Source: Hemileia vastatrix (lineage: Eukaryota; Basidiomycota; Pucciniomycetes; Pucciniales; Zaghouaniaceae). From it: a stretch of DNA of 64,000 bases. The DNA lies in contig JASXTE010000017.1 in NCBI GenBank assembly GCA_030280995.1, positions 26,623,998 to 26,687,997 of the forward strand, read 5' to 3'. The position numbers were made by a program, and so were the translations under genes. Of the stretch, positions 49,401 to 57,399 are shown piece after piece (the first letter of the stretch is position 1; each line of letters starts with the position of its first letter). The notes below the pieces were generated by a model. That model saw only the letters and a program-made list of their open reading frames with translations, did not search any database and was not told the DNA's origin.

Positions 49401-50582
49401 TCTGGTCGACGTTTAATGAGGAGGAGGTATCCAAATCCTCAAGTAGTTATAACTCAACAGAAGGGGCAAGAATTAGTTTTGAAATCACTGCATGAAGATC
49501 TCGGGCATAGAGGCGTTGGAGAAACATTTAGAAGAATTTCTGATCGATTTTGGTGGCCTGGCATGAAGATGGCTGTTAAACAGTGGGTTCAGTCATGCGA
49601 AGAATGTCAAAGACGAAGTTATTTAAGGCCAAAAGAACCTGGACGCGCGACCGGTGAATATACGCTCTTTGGAAGAGTTAGTTTAGATGCCGTTCATATA
49701 AAAGAGGGACGGTATAAATATTTAATTGTGGCCAGAGATGATTTATCTGGTTGGGTAGAGGCAGCGCCTCTTATTAATTTAACTGCCAAAAATGTGGCAG
49801 AATTTTTTTTGAATAATTGGGTATATAGGTATGGGGTGATGAAGTTGGTAACGGTAGATGGAGGTCCTGAATTTGGGACAGAGTTTAAAGAGGCCGTATT
49901 GAAAGTTGGATCAAAGGTTAGGGTAGCAACCCCATATTATCCTGAAGCTGAAGGCATGGTTGAAAGAGGGCATCAAGTTATTAAGGATGCTTTAGTTAAA
50001 ATGTGTGGGACAAGTGCCGAAAAGTGGAGGCACTATTTACCTTTAGTTTTATTTGCTGATCGAATCACTGCCAAAAGGACGACCGGATTTTCACCTTATG
50101 AACTTGTTTTTGGACAGAAAGCAGTTTTACCGGTTGATTTAGAAGCTGAATCATATCTTGGAGTTGACTGGGACACGGTCAAAACTACTGAAGAATTATT
50201 GTGTGCAAGAATGATGCAGCTAGAAAAGAAAGAAGAATATTTAGAAAAGGCATATTCGCGGATGATGAAGATCCGAAATCAATCAGTTAGATATTGGGAT
50301 GAGAGGTTAGCACATCGATTAAGGAAACCTTTGAACCCAGGTGAGATGGTCCTGGTGTATAATAGGAGCTTGGAAAGTCAATGGGGAAAGATGTTTGCAG
50401 ATAGGTGGAATGGACCGTATAAAATCAAGGAGCAAGTTTCCGGCGGTTCATATGTGCTAGAAGAGTTGGATGGAGTAGTATTAAAGAAGAGGGTAGCGGC
50501 CGATCAAGTGAAACGGTTCTATCCTAGAGGCACCAGGAGTGCCGAAGTCATCCTCCGAAATGAGGATAAACTACAATTTTAA
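46311..50582 (+). CDS. R2 pol: RT, RNase H, integrase
   Basis: A frame of 1423 codons in the -1 phase relative to gag; translation probably enters by frameshift near 46431 rather than at the first ATG. RT spans about residues 380-620 with LRVVHDLRELN, GLGDIMGGYDERELH, LPQGATNS and FIDD near 527. RNase H has AVDSSQ near 694, KLEL and QVDAKSL. Integrase: HEDLGH near 1061, CEEC near 1097, then D in SLDAVH, D in TVDGGPEF and E in GMVERGH. The C-terminal module contains RWNGPYKI near 1366 and VKRFYPRG. No chromodomain is seen. A linker of about 300 residues before RT contains in-frame hairpin repeats encoding DLQQEVKLQ; the last hairpin overlaps the final codons and stop. Confidence 0.93.
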   Translation: MGNTARDYYSLPVLCLHQEAAYKTDGFWRIMFVGKGWMPSFFGVAGADRSNVVISPQDEIPDCNRSAHLEIIQVDSQLFSVNITLECKYVMDFSICLLDLPGFSIKFKNGEKGKMGQIRLDKNWKGMFYDLQQEVKLQLSPSILDLQQEGKLQKLHQNSIKNLSIIKTQKNNFCENSIPVLQQEVKLPTFFTGDLMLDKGSKGVGKSVYKLDEGKEKRVKFKNEIKYFSNFSYSDSDDEEDSFDESFNGDVLPQVYLDVDAAKYKKVANKVRPINEPLPAELNPPLRRPRLSRDPYESPLVKNPPEFSETSRITFERLGVVNFGPDGWLSGEEKKLLLDVMVKQEKAIAFEEEERGVLKHSYGEPYKIPVVCHEPWQQKPIPIPAALKEAYIEVVRERIRTGLYEQSTSSYSSPVFCIKKPNGKLRVVHDLRELNRVTIKDAGIPPSAEEFVEAFAGRVCYGLGDIMGGYDERELHPDSRPLTTFDTPLGRLQLTRLPQGATNSVAVYQAQMAWILQDEIPQYAGIFIDDGGIKGPTTDYDNQVLEENPGIRKFIWEFAITLERILFRIEEAGLTISGSKFSCCVPALEILGHVVCREGRIMSKKKVNKIQSWPRPKNTTEVRGFLGVCVYVRMFIKDFSSLAAPLRRLTRKDADWEWDEECEKAFVKLKEVVGKDLVLHKLDYGKDAGRIYLAVDSSQVAAGAVLSQMDKAGYIRPVRYESVVFTEVESRYSQPKLELCGVAKILKKLQHILWGQHFELQVDAKSLIQMINSPSLPNAPMTRWVAFIQHFSFDLVHKPGKTFTMPDGLSRRPPTEEDSDSEEFDEDIPIIKASTKGAEDFPYLPHEVKLAGLLCLDYGNDDLHQEDKLENSFYVNKGVGKGVDKFGREEVEEDVVYVEENGLVVWDSSKLRNGVYVGELENLNKKVDKEKEVFLNTVFEGSKGSEEKRQHSSIKNLFRGQRLLAHSCAGDIGDREVPIDVILIDFQDEVWGQTGFYFLLVKYLLTLERPEDCEDDEWVAIKRKSSTFYLSGRRLMRRRYPNPQVVITQQKGQELVLKSLHEDLGHRGVGETFRRISDRFWWPGMKMAVKQWVQSCEECQRRSYLRPKEPGRATGEYTLFGRVSLDAVHIKEGRYKYLIVARDDLSGWVEAAPLINLTAKNVAEFFLNNWVYRYGVMKLVTVDGGPEFGTEFKEAVLKVGSKVRVATPYYPEAEGMVERGHQVIKDALVKMCGTSAEKWRHYLPLVLFADRITAKRTTGFSPYELVFGQKAVLPVDLEAESYLGVDWDTVKTTEELLCARMMQLEKKEEYLEKAYSRMMKIRNQSVRYWDERLAHRLRKPLNPGEMVLVYNRSLESQWGKMFADRWNGPYKIKEQVSGGSYVLEELDGVVLKKRVAADQVKRFYPRGTRSAEVILRNEDKLQF
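46431..46437 (+). promoter_or_regulatory. Candidate -1 ribosomal frameshift site
   Basis: T TTT TTG in the gag frame, one codon before the gag TAG (46441-46443). It fits the X XXY YYZ rule, and slipping back one base gives FFGVAGADR in the open pol frame. GC-rich sequence follows (GGGGTAGCAGGGGCTGATCG). Confidence 0.55.
46700..46871 (+). repeat. Hairpins inside pol linker (3 copies)
   Basis: CCTCCAGCAAGAGG plus TTAAACTG at 46700, CCTCCAGCAAGAGG plus GTAAACTG at 46745, and TCTCCAGCAAGAGG plus TTAAACTG at 46850. Stem CCTC/GAGG, the last with a U-G wobble. All are in frame, encoding L-Q-Q-E-x-K-L. Confidence 0.8.
48839..48918 (+). repeat. Hairpins inside pol RNase H-integrase linker (2 copies)
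   Basis: CCTCCCCCATGAGG plus TTAAACTGG at 48839 and CCTCCACCAAGAGG plus ATAAACTGG at 48896. In frame, encoding LPHEVKL and LHQEDKL. The R1 counterpart is at 29553. Confidence 0.8.
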
Positions 50583-51003
50583 ATGACTTTTATTAAATTT
50601 ATACCTCCGCAATGAGGATAAACTATGAAACTTCTTAAATTTTATGGAACCTCCGCAATGAGGATAAACTATGATATCAATGAAACTTTATGGATTCCTC
50701 CGCAATGAGGATAAACTATGATATCTACGAAACTTTATGGATTCCTCCGCAATGAGGATAAACTATGATATTGATGAAAATTTACGGATTCCTCCGCAAT
50801 GAGGATAAACTATGAAACTTCTTAAATTTATGGATCCTCCGCAATGAGGATAAACTATGATATCAATGAAACTCTATGGATTCCTCCGCAATGAGGATAA
50901 ACTATGACATTTATGAAATTATATGGACGACCTCCGAAATGAGGATAAACTACAATTTTAATGACTTTTATTAAATTTATACCTCCGCAACGAGGATAAA
51001 CTA
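50552..51003 (+). repeat. Hairpin tandem array at pol stop
   Basis: Ten copies starting at 50552, 50604, 50650, 50697, 50744, 50791, 50836, 50883, 50931 and 50982, with a period of about 45-52 bp. Core CCTCCGCAATGAGG plus ATAAACTA. Variants CGAAAT and CGCAAC change only the loop. Spacers are also repetitive (ATGAAACTTTATGGATT). The first copy encodes part of the pol C-terminus. Confidence 0.9.
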
Positions 51004-51164
51004 TCTTCTTTTTTTATCAAAATACTTTACTATCATTATACTGTATATGGACAACGAAACTGTGATGAAACTTAACAAAATGCAAGAAGACCTTCTTTGA
51101 AATTTTTGAAAACTTAAAATTCTTAAAAATATGGGTGAAGATAGTGTTGGAAAATTTTTAAAAT

Positions 51165-51260
51165 TTATTGGAAGAAGTGTTCACAGGGGAACCTTCTTAA
51201 TTTAATATTGGCAAGTGTGGGGGTAATTGATGGGCTGGCTGCTCTATACACAATTACCCC
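51165..51260 (+). ncRNA. R2 structured 3' element 1
   Basis: GAAG...CTTC with an inner GTTC...GAAC, then a 10-bp stem GGGGTAATTG (51220-51229) with CAATTACCCC (51251-51260) closing a loop that contains GGGCTGGCTGCTCT. R1 has three counterparts (near 59548, 59809 and 62544) with compensatory stem changes. RNA status is inferred. Confidence 0.6.
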
Positions 51261-51327
51261 ATAATGTTCGTTTCCAAAATTTTCCCTGTTTCTAGTTGAA
51301 TCCTGGCTTTGTCTTTTAATTTTAGGA

Positions 51328-51350
51328 AGTCCACTAAGACTATAAACTGG
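51328..51350 (+). repeat. Hairpin copy, AGTC/GACT type
   Basis: AGTC-CACTAA-GACT followed by ATAAACTGG. Confidence 0.75.
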
Positions 51351-51484
51351 AACGAATCAAGAGACACCGCTCTCAACGCCGGATTCAAGATTTTTTTTAT
51401 ATTTTATTTTGTTTTTGATTTTTTTATGTTAGATTGTGATTTCTTTTCTTTAATATATATTATGAATTAATGTAAAGGTGATGC

Positions 51485-51537
51485 TCACTGGTGGTCTCTA
51501 ATCATTTTTTATAAATTGGAGGGAGCCCACCCAGTGA
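51485..51537 (+). ncRNA. R2 structured 3' element 2
   Basis: TCACTGG (51485-51491) pairs with CCAGTGA (51531-51537); inner GGTCTC-like and GGAGGGAGCCC strands extend the stem. The R1 counterpart is 59989-60042, with the loop changed and the stem kept. Confidence 0.55.
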
Positions 51538-51614
51538 TCATCATTATAAAAATTATCTTCTAAAAAAAATTTTCATTTATTTTCTTTTCTTTTCAATTTC
51601 TTAAAATTGTGTAA

Positions 51615-51684
51615 CCACATCAAGTTGCACTTGGATGTGGGTATGATGTCGAGGGTACGGCTCATCAAATGGCCGGGGGGCATC
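51615..51684 (+). ncRNA. R2 structured 3' element 3
   Basis: Two stems: CCACATC (51615-51621) with GATGTGG (51634-51640), then GATG (51645-51648) with CATC (51681-51684) enclosing CGGC-TCATCAAAT-GGCCG. R1 has two counterparts (60235-60304 and 60427-60496) with different but paired outer strands. Confidence 0.6.
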
Positions 51685-51825
51685 TTTTAAAATTTTATTT
51701 TAAAATTTTTTTTTTTAGTACTTTTTTTATCTTTCTTTTCACATTCATTTATCTTTCTTTAAAATTAAATTTTAACTTTATTTCAAAACTATCTTTTCTA
51801 AAATCTTTTATTTTAAATTTAAAAA

Positions 51826-52010
51826 AAAAAAAAAAAAAAATTAAAATTAAAAAAAATAAAAAAAAAATAAAAAAATAAAAAATAAAAATAAAAATAAAAT
51901 AAAAATAAAATAAAATAAAAAAATAAAAAAAAAGAAATAAATAATAATAATAATAATAAAAAAAATAAAATAAAATAAAATAAAATAAAATTAAAATTAA
52001 AATTTATTAA
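51826..52010 (+). repeat. A-rich microsatellite in R2
   Basis: Imperfect AAAAT, AAT and A runs over about 185 bp, splitting the structured elements from the second hairpin cluster. Confidence 0.8.
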
Positions 52011-52150
52011 TTAAATCAAAATCATTATTATATTTCTTAGATTTATTTTTTTTAGTTTTCATTCTTTTTAGTTTTATTCATTTAGTTTAGACAGGAAACA
52101 GGGTCTAGGAGAACTCAATACCTATGGGATTTTACTTCAAGACATCTGTT

Positions 52151-52403
52151 AGTCCTCCAAGACTTTAAACTGGCTACTTTTCAAGACGTTCTTTAAGGTT
52201 TTTTTTTATACGTATTTTGGATCTGTTAGTCCTCCAAGACTTTAAACTGGCTACTTTTCAAGACGTTCTTTAAGGCTTTTTTTTATACGTATTTTGGATC
52301 TGTTAGTCCTCCAAGACTTTAAACTGGCTACTTTTCAAGACGTTCTTTAAGGCTTTTTTTATACGTATTTTGGATCTGTTAGTCCTCCAAGACTTTAAAC
52401 TGG
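52151..52403 (+). repeat. Four hairpins in a 77-bp tandem repeat
   Basis: AGTC-CTCCAA-GACT plus TTAAACTGG at 52151, 52228, 52305 and 52381. The spacer includes TTTTCAAGACGTTCTTTAAGG and ATACGTATTTTGGATCTGTT. Confidence 0.85.
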
Positions 52404-52445
52404 CTAATTTTCAAGACTATCGTTAAAATTTTTTTGGATTTGTTA

Positions 52446-52954
52446 GGTCCACCAAGACCTTAAACTGGAGTGTTATCAAATGTTAGGTCCACCAAGACCT
52501 TAAACTGGACTATTATCAAGTGTTAGGTCCACCAAGACCTTAAACTGGACTGTTATCAAGCTGTTGGGTCCACCATGACCTTAAACTGGATTTCTTATCG
52601 ATTAAATGTTTGGTCCACCATGACTTTAAACTGGAAAATTAATATCTGCAGGATAATTCAACATTCATTGGACCACTATGGCCTTATACTGGATTACTTG
52701 TCGATCAAATGTTTGGTCCACTATGACATTAAACTGGATTATCAAATTTATTCAATCTTTGGTCAAGCCTAGGCCTTACTTAGGAATATATCAAGATATT
52801 TATGCACTTAAACGATCTTTGGTCCACCAAGACCATAAACTGGCAATCGATTATATGTTTGGTCCACCAAGACTTTAAACTGGAATGTCAATCTTGTTTG
52901 GATAACTCAATTCAATCTTTTAATTTATCACTGTCCACTAAGACTCTAAACTGG
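52446..52954 (+). repeat. GGTC/GACC hairpin cluster
   Basis: GGTC-CACCAA-GACC plus TTAAACTGG at 52446, 52486 and 52526; loop CACCAT at 52567; GGTC/GACT (G-U pair) at 52612 and 52861; GGTC/GACC at 52821; decayed copies near 52670, 52715, 52760 and 52932. Loop and tail are near constant while stems vary. Confidence 0.8.
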
Positions 52955-52959
52955 TTATT

Positions 52960-53539
52960 CAATTATTTCTGGAATTGGGTGCTGATAGGCTTTAGGAGGT
53001 TAAAATTTTAGGTGGTAATGATGCTAAAGAAAGCATAATGGTTAATTAGGTGAAATTTGTGGCGCTTTAACATGGTCTAAAGTTAATATTATTATTGGAA
53101 GCCTGGCAAAAATATTTTATGGGTTTTCTGTATAGCAAAGTTTGAAAATTGTGATGAAGGAATCAGAAGTTAGGATGGTAGTTGGATTTTAGGGAATGAT
53201 TTTTTTAGTGCCTCATAGTTAGGCCATTTTTTTTTTGGTGTGAAGCTTGGAGGACCTTATGGCGAGATTGGAATCATAGAATTCGGCTCAGTGGGGGGCC
53301 CTATGAGGTTGGAATCAGGAGTATTCGGCTCATAGGAAGATCCACTCTCTCAATGCTGTGACAAGAAGGAAGACTGGTATATGGGAGTCTGAAGGGATTC
53401 AAACCTTGCTCTCAGTAGTGGAATCATCACAAGATTTATTTTATTTTATGTTATATCAAGCCAGAGAAGAAAGAAAACATCATTTATGTTGAAAGTTTAA
53501 GAAGACCAAGCAAAAACAAAATTTTATCAAGTTATACTG
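52960..53539. other. R2 spacer before antisense gene
   Basis: Nothing beyond possible 3' untranslated sequence of the antisense gene is recognisable. A short GGAATCA...ATTCGGCTCA direct repeat occurs at about 53269-53331. Confidence 0.4.
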
Positions 53540-54233
53540 TTAGCAAAGATAATTTCTTTGAAATTGTTCAACATCATTATCAAAGCTTTGCATTAAAATT
53601 CTTCTTTTCATGAGGTCTTCATGGTTATTAGCTGGAGTTTCTTGAAAATAGGCCAGCATTTTTCGTTTCAACTCATTAGTAAAGTCAAGAAAAAGATAGC
53701 GATGAAAATTTGGATAATGATTGATATAGTCCGTCTTCACTCTACCAACATCATCAGTGTTGGTTATTTCGACAGCTAGAAGTTAAAATATGTTATTAAG
53801 TCATAGGTTTAGTCAATTTTGATTAAAAGTTTTTTTTTAGTAAGATAAATAGGGTCTTACATTTAGAGCCAGGAAACATAGTCTCAGCAAAGTTAGTTGG
53901 GGGTACTGGCGTTATAGGATTAGGATCTTGTGAAGGCAAAATTAGGCCGGAATCCGTTGATGAAGATTGAACTTTTGAAGCTGTTTTTGATCTTATTCGT
54001 TTTAAGAAGACAGGAATTTTGGATCGCTTTTTAGAAGTTGAGGGATCAGGGAGAGCTGCTGGTCCTAAATATACGTTTGTTTTAGAAGGAACTATTGGCC
54101 GGTTGCATTTGACTTTTTTCACACGGCATAAGTCGCAAGCTGTTCTGCCAGGAAGATTAGGGTTGGTCATTAAACAAGGTACCTGGTATCGAGCACAGAG
54201 TTCACATGGAGCGACAAGTTCTTTGGAAGACAT
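53540..54233 (-). CDS. R2 antisense zinc-cluster protein (2 exons)
   Basis: Exon 1 is 54233-53861, intron 53860-53776 (GTAAGA to CTAG, 85 nt, phase 1), exon 2 is 53775-53540; 202 aa with no stop. The N-terminus has CELCARYQVPC, 12 residues, then ACDLCRVKKVKCNRP: six cysteines spaced C-x2-C-x6-C-x12-C-x2-C-x6-C. The second half matches the first half of a canonical fungal Zn2Cys6 cluster; the usual second half is replaced by the upstream triplet. A basic patch (STSKKRSK) and a Ser/Pro linker follow, then a helical end with MLAYFQETPANNHEDLMKRR. It starts 124 bp from the 3' LTR, so the LTR may drive it in antisense. Homologous to the two genes in R1. DNA binding is inferred. Confidence 0.75.
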
Positions 54234-54344
54234 ATTGATGATGATGAATTTTATAGTCGATTAAAGAAGATGGTGGTTGAAGGTTAAAGATGAATATTGT
54301 GTTCAACCACTTATGCAAAGTTTTAAGAATGGGGACATTCTCGA

Positions 54345-54356
54345 TTGGAGGGAGGA
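54345..54356 (+). promoter_or_regulatory. R2 polypurine tract
   Basis: TTGGAGGGAGGA just before TGTGGTAGCC of the 3' LTR; R1 has the same tract at 63473. Confidence 0.8.
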
Positions 54357-55469
54357 TGTGGTAGCCTAAAGTTTAGTACGGCACCTAAGTACGTAAATGG
54401 AGTTATTACGGCGAGCAAGATTGGTGTTATTATTTTTTTTATAAAAAGGGTTTTATTTAATTTATTTGAGTCTTAAATATGAAGAAATTGGTCACGAGCA
54501 AATGCCTACATGAAAACAATTTATTTTACGGAGAAAACTTATTTTTACGGTCTGAAAAATTTATAAGTATTAAGTCGAGTCACTCAAGAACCTTGGGAAA
54601 TTTTCCCAGAATTTTTACTATTTTTCTTATATTTTTAAATGAATTTTAAAGTTTTATAGAAATATTTACGTTTTCAAAAATTACTTAACTTTGATGAAAT
54701 TTCACGGGGTAATTAGAGCTGCGCAGACTACGAAAATTAGTTTGGTATGTAAAGGGGAAGTAGCTCTATTATGTGTAATTTTTCTAGATTTTTTATTATA
54801 GTTTTAAGGTTCTAAATTGAGTCCGGAAGTCCGGACGGACTCCGTTTCGACTCCGTACGGACTCCGTACGGGCTCCGGATTGACTCTGGAAGAGCTCCGG
54901 AGGGGAAAACTTAGGCACGTGACTAGGAATACTTAAGCGCTTCTCAAACTCGAAATTGAGGAGGGGAGACATCATACAGCTTAATCATTAACTACCACAG
55001 TCTCATTTTTTATTACTCAACAAATTAAAATAACTTGTAATACCCTTATAACATTATTATTTTTTACATAACATTTTAGAAATACAATTCAACAGTTTAA
55101 ATAACACTTCATACAGGGTATCTTTAGAAAGGTCTTCATCGCTGGGACTTGATTATTGCTGTCTCATAAAAATTCAAATTATTATAAAAACATAAAAGTC
55201 AATCTTTTCAGATCTTTCACTGGTACACCTTAATTGTTGTTATCAGTATTTCTTTTATCAACAGCCACTTTCTTTAAATCTCAATAAGCGTTAAATATTT
55301 TAGAGTTTCATTATTTTTATCAATCAGATTCAAGTAGATTGGTTAGCTTAGTGATTTAGAATTCCCATTTTGTTATTTTTATTGGAAGGACGGGGTTTTC
55401 AGCTAAATCCACATATCTCCTCCGGATTCTGCTTACAGCAAGGCGACTGTAAGAGTTTACCTTACCATA
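54357..55469 (+). repeat. R2 3' LTR
   Basis: 1113 bp, same ends as the 5' LTR, with about 20-25 differences by eye including small indels. The CGG/CCG cluster at 54823-54878 is conserved. Confidence 0.93.
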
Positions 55470-57399
55470 ACGGCATGCAACCAAAAGTGTAAAGCACAAG
55501 TTTGGCCAAACAAGTGCTGGACACTTTTATCATGGAGTGTAGCCAGGGTGCAAGTCATTTTAAATTATCTGGAATTTCTTACAAACATGTCCACTGTTAT
55601 TAAATATTTGTGCCTCACTCATATTTATCAATTGATTAATTTTTTGTCACCATTATATTATTAATATTATCAGTATAGCAAAAACTTGTGTGCCAAATGA
55701 ATACTGGGTGATGCTACACCTTTTATAATATTATTAAATAAAGGTAAAAAAATATGAAAATGATTTATTTTACAAAAAATAAACTTCTATCCAAAAGCAA
55801 TATGAGAGGAATAAAGTAAAATAAAAGAAATCAAAGATGAAAATTAAAATCCAAGTTAAATTCCTGCCATAAACAGAAAAAAGAGATATTGAATCAAATT
55901 AGCACAATCAGGGCTAAACTTTCACTAAGTTTTCTTTTTTGTAAAAATAAAAATAAAATCCAGTTGAGCTTTACCAAGACTTCAGCATGAAAATTTTTCC
56001 ATATCAAACTACTTCTAGTGTAATTTTTTATCAAAAATTTATCTTCATTTCCATAGAGAGAATTGCTCCCATCTGACTGCACCTGACCATAAGTGTCCAG
56101 CACAAGTTTGGCCGAACTTGTGCTGGAAACTTTTATGATGGAGAGTAGATAGGGTAGAATTTTTCTTCAGTTCATCTAGTATTTCTTACAAACATGTCTA
56201 CTGGTATTTTATCTTTGTTCCTAACTCATAAATATCATTTGATTAATTTTTGGTCGCCATTATATTATCAATTTTATAAGTATAGAAAAAATCATGTGCC
56301 AAATGCATACCAGGTGATGTTATGCCATTTATAATATTATTAAATAAATGTATAAAAATATGAAAATAGTTTATTTTAAAAATTATTAATTGATATCCAA
56401 AAGAAATATTAGGAATAAGAAATTTAGTTAAAGGGATCAAATATGAAAAAAGAAATCCAAGTAATATTCCTACTATCAAAGGGCAGTAGAGGTGTTGAAG
56501 CAAATGAGAGCCATCAGGGATTAATTGTACTAAATTGACTTTTTTTTAAAGATAAAAAATTGTGCACCTGTGGTTTGGATGAACTCTAGGTAGAAAATTT
56601 GGCTATGTAAAACTACTTCTAGTGAAGTTTTTTATCAAATAATATTTTTCATTGCCATAGCAAGAATTGATCTCATATGACTGCACCTGACCAAAAGTGT
56701 CCAGCACATGTTCGGCCGAACTAGTGCTGGACACTTTTTTGATGGTGAGTATCTAGGGTGCAGCTCTTCTTCAGTGCAACTGGTATTTTTTTAAAACATA
56801 TCCACTGGTATTTGATCTTTCTGTTTTATTAATATTTTATCATATGATCAATTTTTTGTCACCAGTATATTATTATTTTTATTAGTATAGCAAAAAAACA
56901 TGTGCCAAACGCTTACAGGGTGATGTTAAACCTTTAATAAGTTTATTAAATACAGGTAAGAAATTATGAAAATGATTTGTTTTACATAAAATTAATTGAT
57001 ATCTAAAAGAAAAAAGGGATAAAAAGAAATAGGTTGAATAAAAGGGATTTTATATCAAATTAAAAATTCAAGCTAAATGCCTAATTTCAAGGCTCAGAAG
57101 AGGTGTTGGATAAAATGGGCATCATCAGGAATAAAATTTTAATCAATTTGATTTTTTGAAAAACTAAATGAAGTTTTCAACTAATTTTTTTCCAATATTT
57201 AGTTGGACACTTTGTCTATATCAAATTACTTCTAGTACCATGATTGACCAAATTAAATCCTCATTTCCATATGCAGAATTGATCCCATATGGCTGGACCA
57301 GGCCAAAGGTGTCAACCACAAGTTTGAGAATTCTTCTGGTCGACACTTTTATGATGGACAGTAGTAGGGTGCAAGTCTTCTTTAGTTAATCTAGTATTC

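Larger units (their letters stand above)
42543..55469 (+). mobile_element. R2: near-intact Ty3/Gypsy element
   Basis: 12.9 kb, flanked by ACGG (42539-42542 and 55470-55473), inserted in the palindrome array of element A just before a palindrome. LTRs of 1111 and 1113 bp look about 98% identical by eye. Primer-binding site, gag-protease frame, overlapping pol frame, long structured 3' region, antisense gene and polypurine tract are all present with no disabling change seen. It is the youngest insertion in the nest and possibly autonomous. Confidence 0.93.

Noticed and set aside
50552..51003. CRISPR array
   Set aside because: Spacers are themselves repetitive, there are no cas genes, the first repeat is inside pol, and the context is a eukaryotic retrotransposon.
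51669..51878. 69-codon Phe/Lys-rich frame
   Set aside because: Product of T-rich and A-rich microsatellite sequence in R2.
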